Assembly (NCBI GenBank): GCA_964354345.1
Contig: CAYGZL010000038.1
Location: forward strand, 1 to 7,692
Reading direction: 5' to 3'
Length of the DNA: 7,692 nucleotides
Origin: CAYGZL01 sp964354345
Lineage (GTDB): Bacteria > Chloroflexota > Anaerolineae > Anaerolineales > UBA4823
The notes beneath the pieces are model-generated. The model was not told the DNA's origin and ran no database searches. It saw nothing but the letters and a program-made list of their open reading frames with translations. This document shows, one piece after another, positions 1-5,785 of this stretch. Numbering within the stretch: the stretch's first letter is position 1; every line of letters begins with the position of its first letter. The translations under genes were made by a program, and so were the position numbers.

Positions 1-128
1 ACGTGTCCTACACCTACTGGCTGGAAGTGCTCTTGAAAGATGGTACGGCAGTGGTACTCGAACCCACCACGGCCAGCATTCAGACACCCGCCCCCTTCAG
101 AATATATCTCCCGACCGTCCTGCGCTAA
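1..128 (+). CDS. C-terminal fragment of a secreted protein paralogous to the next gene
   Basis: Only the last 41 codons are visible (reading frame from base 3, TAA at 126-128). The peptide contains SYTYWLEVLLKDGT and ends in IYLPTVLR. It aligns without gaps to the last 41 residues of the protein encoded at 563-2146: about 30 of 41 residues are identical by hand count, and the DNA is about 79% identical. It is therefore the end of the same fibronectin-like C-terminal module with a Tyr-Leu-Pro terminus. The rest of the protein lies upstream of the window, so its other domains are unknown. It is followed by two hairpins, the second a clear terminator. The pair looks like a tandem duplication of surface-protein genes. 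Function beyond 'secreted or surface protein' is inferred only from the paralog. Confidence 0.85.
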   Translation, partial: VSYTYWLEVLLKDGTAVVLEPTTASIQTPAPFRIYLPTVLR

Positions 129-136
129 GCGCTCTC

Positions 137-174
137 CTGACTGGTCAGGCTTTAAAAATCGCCTGATCAGTCAG
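137..174 (+). repeat. Hairpin directly after the stop codon
   Basis: Bases 137-150 (CTGACTGGTCAGGC) pair with 161-174 over 14 positions with one G-T wobble, leaving a 10-base A/T-rich loop. No T-run follows, so it is not a typical intrinsic terminator by itself. It sits only 9 bases after the stop codon and 10 bases before the real terminator. It may protect the mRNA 3' end or act with the second hairpin. Confidence 0.6.
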
Positions 175-184
175 ATGAATTGAT

Positions 185-231
185 AAACGACAGATTTGTG
201 GTCAGTAGGCCACATATCTGTCGTTTTTTTT
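185..231 (+). terminator. Rho-independent terminator of the partial first gene
   Basis: Bases 187-201 (ACGACAGATTTGTGG) pair with 210-224 over 15 positions with a single mismatch, extended by two A-T pairs. The loop is 8 bases and a run of eight T (224-231) follows. This is a textbook intrinsic terminator. It separates the first gene from the gene at 563. Its arms are homologous to the hairpin at 2177-2217 (see findings). Confidence 0.9.
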
Positions 232-312
232 AACGCGCCACCACAACCGCGAACGTAATTTTTTTGTGTCATATGGATAAATTAGCAAATTTATATGATA
301 CACGAAATACTA

Positions 313-341
313 TTGAAATTAACCAGTGAATATAGTATGAT
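313..341 (+). promoter_or_regulatory. Sigma-70-type promoter candidate for the gene at 563
   Basis: TTGAAA at 313-318 and TATGAT at 336-341 are separated by exactly 17 bases, matching the -35/-10 consensus with few deviations. Transcription would begin near 348. It lies downstream of the terminator at 185-231 and points at the gene at 563. AT-rich DNA gives chance matches, so this is a good candidate and not proof. Confidence 0.5.
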
Positions 342-365
342 TTATTAAAAGTTAGAGTGAATTTA

Positions 366-379
366 GCAATATATATTGC
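366..379. repeat. Perfect 14-base palindrome, possible operator
   Basis: GCAATATATATTGC is its own reverse complement. It lies about 25 bases downstream of the proposed -10 box, near the expected transcription start, where a dimeric repressor could act. In AT-rich DNA such palindromes also occur by chance. Confidence 0.25.
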
Positions 380-480
380 GTATCCAACAAATAGAATAAA
401 ACATTTCGCAACTGCATAATAAAGGTGATGGAGGTAAGAATATAAGCTTTCCGGGAAAATCAAGACAAGAATAATTACGC

Positions 481-537
481 GCGGGACTCCCGCTTACATG
501 GCGCTAGACGGAGGCTCGCGAAGGAATAGAGCGCCAT
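481..537 (+). promoter_or_regulatory. Structured leader RNA candidate upstream of the gene at 563
   Basis: Two stems can form close together: GCGGG (481-485) with CCCGC (489-493), and an 8-bp stem of ATGGCGCT (498-505) with AGCGCCAT (530-537) closing a purine-rich 24-base loop. The second stem ends 14 bases before the ribosome binding site at 552-555 (GGAG). GC content jumps relative to the flanking AT-rich spacer. It matches no riboswitch class I recognise. It could be a cis-regulatory element or an RNA-stabilising hairpin. Confidence 0.35.
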
Positions 538-562
538 TTCCAAGTATGAGCGGAGTAAAACC

Positions 563-2146
563 ATGAAGAAAAAAATGGTTGTAGCAGTAGTAATTGTTGT
601 CCTTGCGCTGGCGATCGCTGGCATCGCCTATGCGTTCACCTTGGGTAACGTCGATGGCAAATGGGGGTACATAGAAAATATCACCGAAACCAGCTCGACC
701 TCCTCCAATGGTGGTGGGGCCGAGTGTTCTCGTTGGGCCACGGGAGCCGGAGATAGTCCCACGAACTCGAGTAACTGGGATGTAACTGTTCAGACCGGCC
801 TGACCACTGATGAGAACCAGGTGCGCTATGGACGGGACGCATACATGGACCATGGTCAATGGCACAGCCGAAGCTGCGCCAACACGGTCTTTGGAGAACA
901 GAGCGGCTTTGGTTTCGACGGCAATAACGGTCCGCTTTCACCATCAGCCAATACACCTTTCTACCTGGGCAAGTTTATCCATTACAACAACCAGGTCTAT
1001 GCGACGGATGACAGCGGTAATAACTCGAATCCCTTCAATTGGGTTGACCTGAATGTGAGTGTGCCCGTCACCTGCAATGATGGTACGACCAGCACCTCCT
1101 TTAACTTTAGCAGTCACTTCGTTCTGGATGAAACCAGCAACACGGCGGGAACCTGTGTTTATCCAGGCACCAGCGTTTGCCCCGATAAGGTCACGGTCAC
1201 CCAGCCAACCACCTCGCCAACCTTCACCTGCCCGGATGGGGATTACACGGTGAATATCCTGGGCTTCACAAAAACGGGGTTGAACGGCGGCGCCTGTGAT
1301 GCGACATACAATTCAGCCTCGGTTGCTACAGAATATATCACCGAAGAAGATGTCGACAACCAGGCCTGCCTGTGGGCAGAGATCAGCGCTCCGACGGCCG
1401 ACCTGAAGCCCGTCAAGACCTGCGCCGATTACAACACCTCCGATCCATACTACCGCATTGTTACCACCAACCTGGGACCTGGCAGCGCCCGGCAAGCGAA
1501 GATTTCCGACACCCTGCCATCCGGCGTCGTGTTAGGCACTCCCCTGGTGTATAGCTCTCAATTGACCACCAGCAGCGGAACGGTAAATCAAGGAAGCTGC
1601 TCAACTTCTGGTCAAACGGTCACCTGCCAGTTGCTTACCTCGTTGCTCGCCACGAGCGTTGACGCGACTGCTAAGTGGACAGTCGATATCCATGTGACAC
1701 CTAACGACAGCATCACTTACCCACTTTCCAACAGCGTCACCGCCTCGATGGCCACGACAGATGTGAACACCGCCAACAACACCTCCACCTGCAGCTCAGA
1801 GACGCCGACGGCTGTCGAAGTAAGCGCATTCTCAGCCCTGGGAGTTGAGAAGACTATCGCGGTAAGTTGGGAGACCTCCAGCGAGGTGAATATCCTCAGC
1901 TTCAACCTGTATCGCGGGTCTGCCCCGGTTGGCGAGCGAGTCTACTACGAGGAAGCCAAGTTCAAGGGCAAGCTCGCGGGTGCAGAGTATACGTACACCG
2001 ATACGGACGTCCAGACCGGTATGTCCTACACCTACTGGCTGGAAGTGCTCCTGAAAGACGGTACATCTGTAGTGCTAGACCCCACTACAGCCAGCATTCA
2101 AGCACCCGGCGACTTCAAGGTGTACCTCCCAATCCTCCGGCGTTAA
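563..2146 (+). CDS. Secreted choice-of-anchor-K-like / DUF11 protein with YLP C-terminal module
   Basis: A 527-residue predicted extracellular protein. Start: ATG with GGAG seven bases upstream, opening directly into a signal peptide (Lys-rich start, hydrophobic residues 5-22, likely cleavage after Ala-Tyr-Ala near 24). Residues about 50-275 contain SGFGFDG (114-120) and FYLGKFIHYN (133-142), resembling the choice-of-anchor K domain (moderate confidence). Residues about 279-412 are a DUF11 repeat, with TNLGPGSARQAKISDTLPSG (302-321) and a closing 'TDVNTANNTST' segment. Residues 415-527 form a fibronectin-like module containing TAVEVSAFSA, SWETSSEVNILSFNLYR and the terminus VYLPILRR. There are many Cys in the ectodomain and no transmembrane helix after the signal peptide. 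The likely role is a surface or adhesive protein; there are no catalytic motifs. It is a paralog of the gene ending at 128 and shares only the last module with the gene at 2533. Confidence 0.85.
   Translation: MKKKMVVAVVIVVLALAIAGIAYAFTLGNVDGKWGYIENITETSSTSSNGGGAECSRWATGAGDSPTNSSNWDVTVQTGLTTDENQVRYGRDAYMDHGQWHSRSCANTVFGEQSGFGFDGNNGPLSPSANTPFYLGKFIHYNNQVYATDDSGNNSNPFNWVDLNVSVPVTCNDGTTSTSFNFSSHFVLDETSNTAGTCVYPGTSVCPDKVTVTQPTTSPTFTCPDGDYTVNILGFTKTGLNGGACDATYNSASVATEYITEEDVDNQACLWAEISAPTADLKPVKTCADYNTSDPYYRIVTTNLGPGSARQAKISDTLPSGVVLGTPLVYSSQLTTSSGTVNQGSCSTSGQTVTCQLLTSLLATSVDATAKWTVDIHVTPNDSITYPLSNSVTASMATTDVNTANNTSTCSSETPTAVEVSAFSALGVEKTIAVSWETSSEVNILSFNLYRGSAPVGERVYYEEAKFKGKLAGAEYTYTDTDVQTGMSYTYWLEVLLKDGTSVVLDPTTASIQAPGDFKVYLPILRR
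2022..2146 (+). repeat. Second copy of the paralogous 3' gene end (other copy at 4-128)
   Basis: This stretch matches 4-128 without gaps at an offset of 2018 bases. The first 29 bases are identical, and overall about 79% of bases match by hand count. Many differences are at third codon positions, indicating an old gene duplication under protein-level selection and not a recent DNA repeat. Confidence 0.85.
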
Positions 2147-2176
2147 TTAACTGCCTATTCAGGTCGCTGCGCGGTA

Positions 2177-2217
2177 AACAACGGATCTGTGATCAGATAA
2201 ATCACAGATCTGTTGTT
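2177..2217 (+). terminator. Long hairpin after the gene at 563, probable terminator
   Basis: Bases 2177-2193 pair with 2201-2217 over 17 positions with one G-T wobble; the loop is 7 bases (CAGATAA). The stem contains ACGGATCTGTGAT against ATCACAGATCTGT. Only a weak T-tail (TTGTTATAG) follows, so termination may be less efficient than at 185-231. The stem is homologous in sequence to that first terminator. Confidence 0.7.
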
Positions 2218-2400
2218 ATAGTATTCATGATTACAGCAGGGGATTGGTGTAACAATCTCAACGGATCTGCGTTCTATACTGAGATATTGATTACTTATTA
2301 AATACGTAAGATTTCTACTATTAATGGAAATTCGCGATATAATCTAACAAATCTGCAAGGTAATCCGGCAAAGGGGCAAACGGAGCCAGACCTTATATCT
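2218..2400 (+). other. AT-rich spacer between the secreted-protein genes
   Basis: No gene is seen. It contains a second copy of the 11-mer CAACGGATCTG (2259-2269; first copy inside the preceding hairpin at 2179-2189), an imperfect stem of CAATCTCA (2253-2260) with the TGAGAT-containing stretch starting at 2280, a perfect -10 box (2338-2343), and two copies of GGCAAA (2368-2373, 2375-2380) just before the riboswitch. Confidence 0.5.
2338..2343 (+). promoter_or_regulatory. -10 box candidate (TATAAT) for the riboswitch transcript
   Basis: A perfect TATAAT lies about 75 bases upstream of the conserved riboswitch core, which is where the promoter of a riboswitch-led mRNA would be expected. The -35 region 16-18 bases upstream (around 2314-2321) matches TTGACA poorly, so the box is supported mainly by position and by its exact consensus. 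Confidence 0.4.
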
Positions 2401-2411
2401 TATGCCCTCGA

Positions 2412-2500
2412 TACTGGCAAAACCATCGTGAGGTGGTGACGCAAAGCCATGGATCTGTTGCTCATCAGACCGCAGGCTGCCGAAATGGGAGGCAGGCAAC
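2412..2500 (+). promoter_or_regulatory. Cyclic di-GMP-I (GEMM) riboswitch
   Basis: The conserved aptamer parts appear in order. GGCAAAACC begins at 2416. A short stem with a GTGA (GNRA) tetraloop follows: ACCATC (2422-2427) with GGTGGT (2432-2437). Next comes the hallmark GACGCAAAGCC (2438-2448). A second helix of GGATCTG (2451-2457) with CAGACC (2466-2471) is followed by a third element, CTGCC (2477-2481) with GGCAG (2491-2495). The GNRA loop and GACGCAAAGCC are the signature of the class I cyclic di-GMP aptamer. It ends about 25 bases before the ribosome binding site at 2521-2526, so it should control the gene at 2533. I cannot tell from the sequence whether it turns expression on or off. 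Exact boundaries are approximate. Confidence 0.85.
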
Positions 2501-2532
2501 TTTCTTTAGTACCTGATTTGAAGGAGAAAAAA

Positions 2533-3894
2533 ATGAGGGCAAATAAGAAATATACAACCTGGAAGATGCTCATGACCGTCTTTACGGTGCTGCTTTTAGC
2601 AGCCAGTACGACTTCCATTGTTCAACCTGGGCAGGCGGCTGCTCAAACCCAACCAAACCATCTATTTAACCTCAACTCGATTAACGAAATAACCGCCATC
2701 ACCGGCACGATCAATCCCGTCTATTGCCTGGCTGATGTTGGCGGCGCCAACGACGCACCCACACAGAAAGACCTGACCCGGCTGTGTATCGATACAGTCA
2801 CGGATCCAAATAATTTCCGCGTGGAGTGGGACTGGGATGTACTCGGTGGGTACGGTGGCCTGGATGTTGGCATCTACTTCGACAGCGACGGCGATGGCTT
2901 TGCCAACTATGGTTTGTATGTCAGCACCACGGGTAATCCAGCAGTGTTAAATCTGGTTAAGTGGTACACCTGCCCCGGGGATGACCAGACTACCTACTGT
3001 AGCGGCGCAACGCTGGCCAGCCCACAGCCAACGATACCCTGCACGATTACTTCCCCGGTGGCGGATGATCCCTTCCCGGCGGGAGACTCTTACCCCAATG
3101 ACGCCCAGGGGTATTGCACAGTCCCGCGCACGTTGTTTGGCGCGCAGGCCTACACGACATCATTTCTCAATATCTGCAGCACTCCCTCGGGCAGTATCAG
3201 TTCTGCCCCCAGCGATTGCACGGCGTTTCCAGGCGGCGGTTTCATCGGCGTGTATAAATATGCTAATCCTGACGACCCGGCTTATACGTGGAATTTCGAG
3301 GTCAACAATGGCGGACAGATTGTGGGCACAGCTTCCTTCCAGGGCTGCGGACAAAAGATGTTCAGCTTCCTGCCAGCCACCTTCAGTGTGACCGAAACCA
3401 ATCCCAACCAGGGTACCTATGCATTGGTATACTCTGCGTGCACCAATCAACTTAACACATCGGTAGGAACAGGCTCCGGCACCGTTAGCATTACCAACCT
3501 CTCGGTTAGCTCAGGGTCACTGGTAATATGCGAGTTCGATAATGCCATGCCAACCGCAGTTGACCTGGCTTCCTTCGCAGCCACTCCCCAGGTGAAAACG
3601 GTCTCCTTGGGATGGACTTCCACAAGCGAGGTCAATATCGTGGGTTACAACATCTATCGCTCGACCGATCCGGCTGCGGCTGGCATCCAACTCAATACTG
3701 ACATGATCCCCGCGTCATATCCGGGTCAGATGCGCGGCGCGACATACAGCTTCCTGGATGAGAGCGCGGTGTACGGCGAGCTCTACACCTATACACTCCA
3801 GGTTGTTTATAAGGATGGGCCTGCCCAATGGTCAGAGCAGGTCTCTGCCACTCCGACAGGTTATCGGCTCTATGTACCCATAACCAGTCGCTAA
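2533..3894 (+). CDS. Secreted protein with prealbumin-like domain and YVP C-terminal module, under c-di-GMP riboswitch
   Basis: 453 residues from ATG 2533. This start has AAGGAG (2521-2526) six bases upstream and opens into a signal peptide; an in-frame ATG at 2449 is rejected because it lies inside the riboswitch core. Signal peptide: residues 1 to about 37 (basic MRANKKY, hydrophobic 12-25, Ala-Ala-Ala before Gln). Residues about 85-160 hold a WDWD stretch (100-103) and DSDGDGFANYG (117-127), which looks like a DxDxDG calcium-binding loop. Residues about 235-337 resemble the prealbumin-like/SpaA-type fold (GVYKYANPDDP, FSVTETNPNQGTY, VICEFDNA). Residues 339-453 are a fibronectin-like module (TAVDLASFAA, TSTSEVNIVGYNIYRS) ending RLYVPITSR, homologous in type to the modules of the two preceding genes. 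There is no catalytic motif. The likely role is a surface, matrix or adhesion protein whose synthesis responds to cyclic di-GMP. Confidence 0.85.
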   Translation: MRANKKYTTWKMLMTVFTVLLLAASTTSIVQPGQAAAQTQPNHLFNLNSINEITAITGTINPVYCLADVGGANDAPTQKDLTRLCIDTVTDPNNFRVEWDWDVLGGYGGLDVGIYFDSDGDGFANYGLYVSTTGNPAVLNLVKWYTCPGDDQTTYCSGATLASPQPTIPCTITSPVADDPFPAGDSYPNDAQGYCTVPRTLFGAQAYTTSFLNICSTPSGSISSAPSDCTAFPGGGFIGVYKYANPDDPAYTWNFEVNNGGQIVGTASFQGCGQKMFSFLPATFSVTETNPNQGTYALVYSACTNQLNTSVGTGSGTVSITNLSVSSGSLVICEFDNAMPTAVDLASFAATPQVKTVSLGWTSTSEVNIVGYNIYRSTDPAAAGIQLNTDMIPASYPGQMRGATYSFLDESAVYGELYTYTLQVVYKDGPAQWSEQVSATPTGYRLYVPITSR

Positions 3895-3911
3895 GTTCTT
3901 GCACCTGAATC

Positions 3912-3957
3912 AGCTGCTCGCACTGAGGTGCGTACCATCAGTGCGAGCAGCTTTATA
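3912..3957 (+). terminator. Terminator hairpin after the third secreted-protein gene
   Basis: Bases 3912-3926 (AGCTGCTCGCACTGA) pair perfectly with 3938-3952 over 15 bp with an 11-base loop, followed by TTATATAT. The tail is short in T but the stem is very stable. It lies 17 bases after the stop codon and isolates the surface-protein genes from the peptide cassette. Confidence 0.75.
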
Positions 3958-4004
3958 TATCCGAGCGGATGATCCAAAGTTGGCCGGTGTCTCAAACAAC
4001 AGTA

Positions 4005-4043
4005 TATAATACCCTCAATAAAAAACGAATACATTGATATAAT
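4005..4043 (+). promoter_or_regulatory. Promoter region of the peptide-modification cassette
   Basis: Two perfect TATAAT boxes occur in this AT-rich stretch, at 4005-4010 and 4038-4043. Neither has a convincing -35 box: TTGGCC at 3980-3985 is 19 bases before the first, and the region upstream of the second is poor. The location between the terminator at 3912 and the first cassette gene at 4129 is right. The leader would be about 80-110 bases. Which box is used is unclear. Confidence 0.4.
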
Positions 4044-4128
4044 TCATTGATTAACTCGTGAACCTCAAGCCAGTCTCAATGAACTCCTTCGCCTGTATCA
4101 GGATAAGAATTTTTCAATTATTAGCACC

Positions 4129-4422
4129 ATGAATGATCTCTTGCACACAATCTTCCAACATGATCCCGCCATTGTTTCCCGCGTGATTGCCGGGGAAACC
4201 ATCCTGGTGCCAATCCGAAAAAATGTCGGCGACCTGGAGAACATTTATACATTGAACGAAACTGCCGCGCGGGTCTGGGAGCTTGCGGACGGACAGCGCA
4301 CATTGGCCGATATCCACCATCAAATCGTGACCGAATTTGAGATTAATCCGCTCCAGGCAGAGCAGGATCTACTCGAGCTGGTGGAGAATCTGGTAGAAAT
4401 TGGCGCATTGATTAAAGTATAG
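4129..4422 (+). CDS. PqqD-family peptide recognition protein (RRE domain)
   Basis: A stand-alone 97-residue PqqD-like protein, the usual size for the family. The family pattern is plain: an N-terminal segment with Asp-Pro and Arg (DPAIVSRVIAGETILVPI, residues 12-29), then IYTLNETAARVWELADGQRT (39-58), then two helices rich in acidic residues (QAEQDLLELVENL). PqqD-type proteins are winged-helix RiPP recognition elements that bind the leader of a precursor peptide and present it to a partner radical SAM enzyme. The partner gene starts 17 bases downstream and the likely substrate is encoded at 5577. There is no obvious ribosome binding site directly before the ATG. A 17-codon frame starting at 4079 ends by overlapping this start codon (ATGA), which might couple translation, but this is weak. 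Confidence 0.9.
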   Translation: MNDLLHTIFQHDPAIVSRVIAGETILVPIRKNVGDLENIYTLNETAARVWELADGQRTLADIHHQIVTEFEINPLQAEQDLLELVENLVEIGALIKV

Positions 4423-4439
4423 GTATTTACAGGTCAGGC

Positions 4440-5549
4440 ATGGACTGTCCTTCTCTGATTCATCTGGGTTATGGAGCTTTCAGCGAGCGTTTGCACGCCA
4501 AGGTCAGCCAGCAACGGGTGCCGATCAATGGCACCCTGGAGGTGACGATGCGTTGCAACCTGCGCTGCGAGCACTGCTACATACCGGTATCACAGCGTTC
4601 TGGCTCGCGCCAGAACGAACTGTCCCTGTCCGAGCTGCAGCGGATTTTCTCGGAAATCGCCGACGCCGGCTGCCTGTGGCTGTTGTTGACCGGCGGAGAG
4701 CCTTTCTTACGCCAGGATTTCTTGCAGATTTATGACATCGCCAAGCACAAAGGCTTGTTGATCAGCATTTTCACCAATGGCACTTTACTCACCGAGGCGA
4801 TCGTAAACCACCTGGCGGAGTGGCGCCCGTTTGAAATCGAAATTTCTATCTACGGCGCCACCCAGGCCACCTACGAACGCGTGACTGGCATCCCCGGCTC
4901 GTATGCCCGCTGCATGCGCGGGATTGAGTTGCTCCTGTCACGCAACCTACCGCTGCAACTTAAGAGCGTGTTACTCACCCTAAACCAGCACGAGCTCATC
5001 CAAATGAAGCAGTTTTCGGAAAGCCTGGGCTTGAGATTTCGCTTTGACCCGGTGATTAACGCCGGGATCGATGGCAGTCTTTATCCCACCCAATTCCGTC
5101 TGCTCCCAGAGCAGATCGTGGCGACTGAGGTCCACGACCCTGACCGGGCCAGAGAGTGGCCGGTAATTTATACCGAGGATTTGGATTTAGACATCAACTC
5201 TCGCCAGATGTATACCTGCGGCGCCGGGCGGCAAGCATTCCATATCGATGCCTATGGGAAATTATGCCTGTGCCTGAGCGCGCGCAGCCCTAATTTTGAC
5301 CTGCGCCAGGGCAGCTTCCAGCAGGGCTGGGATCATTTTATTACTAAGTTGCTTGCATTGGAGCATAGTCCGGCGTTTGGCTGCGTGGGTTGCGAGCTGC
5401 GCACAGTGTGCGCCCAATGCCCGGCGATGGGCCTGAGCGAGTTGGGCGATCCGGAAGCGCCGGTGCCCTTTCTCTGCGAACTTGCGCATCTACGTCAGGA
5501 AGCTTTTAATATTCCACTAAATTATGATAAAATCGAGTATAATCGATAG
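4440..5549 (+). CDS. Radical SAM/SPASM peptide maturase
   Basis: 369 residues with a complete radical SAM core. CNLRCEHC (Cys39, 43, 46) matches CxxxCxxC for the SAM-binding 4Fe-4S cluster, and LTGGEPFLR (83-91) is the SAM-contacting motif. The C-terminal half has a full SPASM set: Cys260 and Cys276 (C-x2-G...C pattern), Cys278, Cys315, Cys318, Cys324, Cys327 and Cys346, expected to hold auxiliary 4Fe-4S clusters. Enzymes of this type install thioether or carbon-carbon crosslinks, or epimerise residues, in ribosomal peptides; which of these applies cannot be read from the sequence. The PqqD-like gene directly upstream and the Cys-containing small peptide directly downstream support peptide maturation. 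It is cytoplasmic, with no signal peptide. The Shine-Dalgarno (AGG-rich 4431-4438) is weak, and translation is probably coupled to the preceding gene. The last 15 codons are AT-rich. Confidence 0.92.
   Translation: MDCPSLIHLGYGAFSERLHAKVSQQRVPINGTLEVTMRCNLRCEHCYIPVSQRSGSRQNELSLSELQRIFSEIADAGCLWLLLTGGEPFLRQDFLQIYDIAKHKGLLISIFTNGTLLTEAIVNHLAEWRPFEIEISIYGATQATYERVTGIPGSYARCMRGIELLLSRNLPLQLKSVLLTLNQHELIQMKQFSESLGLRFRFDPVINAGIDGSLYPTQFRLLPEQIVATEVHDPDRAREWPVIYTEDLDLDINSRQMYTCGAGRQAFHIDAYGKLCLCLSARSPNFDLRQGSFQQGWDHFITKLLALEHSPAFGCVGCELRTVCAQCPAMGLSELGDPEAPVPFLCELAHLRQEAFNIPLNYDKIEYNR
5538..5543 (+). promoter_or_regulatory. Possible internal -10 box before the precursor peptide gene
   Basis: TATAAT lies within the AT-rich final codons of the radical SAM gene, 33 bases upstream of the proposed precursor start. 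The -35 region is not convincing. An internal promoter would raise the peptide level relative to its enzymes. Confidence 0.2.
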
Positions 5550-5576
5550 GTGTATTACAATAGCATGGAGGAAAAG

Positions 5577-5753
5577 ATGAAGGAAGAAAAAATAGTCGTG
5601 AAAAAAGTTTACAGCAAGCCTATCGTCAGCAAAGTCCAACTGGTGGCTGAACAGGCAGTTCTGTCACTATGTAAATGGGGCACGGGCTCAGGGGTCAGAG
5701 CTGTCTGCCGGGCTGCTGGTGATTTAAGTTGCTCAAGTACACCGCGCAGCTAG
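5577..5753 (+). CDS. Putative RiPP precursor peptide with three cysteines
   Basis: A 58-residue peptide from ATG 5577, chosen because GGAGG (5567-5571) lies five bases upstream. A longer version from GTG 5550, immediately after the radical SAM stop codon, or from ATG 5565 (which overlaps that ribosome binding site), is less likely. The N-terminal half is charged and leader-like: KKVYSKPIVSKVQL (9-22), with a YxxP element resembling those bound by PqqD-type recognition domains, then AEQAVLSLCK (24-33). The C-terminal half is small, polar and Gly/Ser-rich, with Cys32, Cys44 and Cys52, and ends SSTPRS. Its location between a radical SAM/SPASM gene and a kinase-like gene, with a PqqD-like gene upstream, is typical of a RiPP precursor. 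The product is not one I recognise. The leader-core boundary is unknown; no Gly-Gly cleavage site is visible (only Gly37, 39 and 48, all isolated). Confidence 0.8.
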   Translation: MKEEKIVVKKVYSKPIVSKVQLVAEQAVLSLCKWGTGSGVRAVCRAAGDLSCSSTPRS

Positions 5754-5785
5754 GCTGATTGCCTGCCTGACAGATTCCTGTCCGA

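Larger units (their letters stand above)
232..562 (+). other. AT-rich intergenic region with promoter and long leader
   Basis: There is no credible gene here. The only minus-strand reading frame is a low-complexity product of AT-rich DNA. The first half is very AT-rich and holds a promoter candidate (313-341) and a 14-base palindrome (366-379). The second half becomes GC-rich again and can fold into hairpins just before the gene at 563. From the proposed promoter the untranslated leader would be about 215 bases, long enough for an RNA regulatory element, but I do not recognise a known riboswitch in it. Confidence 0.6.

Noticed and set aside
269..463. 64-residue minus-strand open frame, hydrophobic and Tyr/Phe-rich
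   Set aside because: It lies in very AT-rich spacer DNA, has low-complexity composition, no ribosome binding site and overlaps the promoter region of the gene at 563.
2364..2393. Possible second, tandem riboswitch with GGCAAA repeats upstream of the main aptamer
   Set aside because: GGCAAA occurs twice, but the GACGCAAAGCC core and the GNRA stem are absent, so there is no support for a second aptamer.
2449..2532. In-frame upstream start extending the third secreted protein by 28 residues
   Set aside because: This ATG is inside the cyclic di-GMP riboswitch core and would place a polar stretch before the signal peptide. ATG 2533 has a proper AAGGAG and starts the signal peptide directly.
2981..3391. 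136-residue open frame in another phase of the secreted-protein gene
   Set aside because: Arg/Pro/Ser-rich shadow of a well-supported gene, with no domain features.
4129..5549. PQQ (pyrroloquinoline quinone) biosynthesis, suggested by the PqqD and radical SAM pair
   Set aside because: The small peptide lacks the Glu-x3-Tyr core of PqqA, and no pqqB or pqqC gene is present in the window.
5550..5576. GTG start of the precursor peptide adding nine residues
   Set aside because: It has no Shine-Dalgarno, while ATG 5577 has GGAGG at optimal spacing. It is kept only as a remote alternative.
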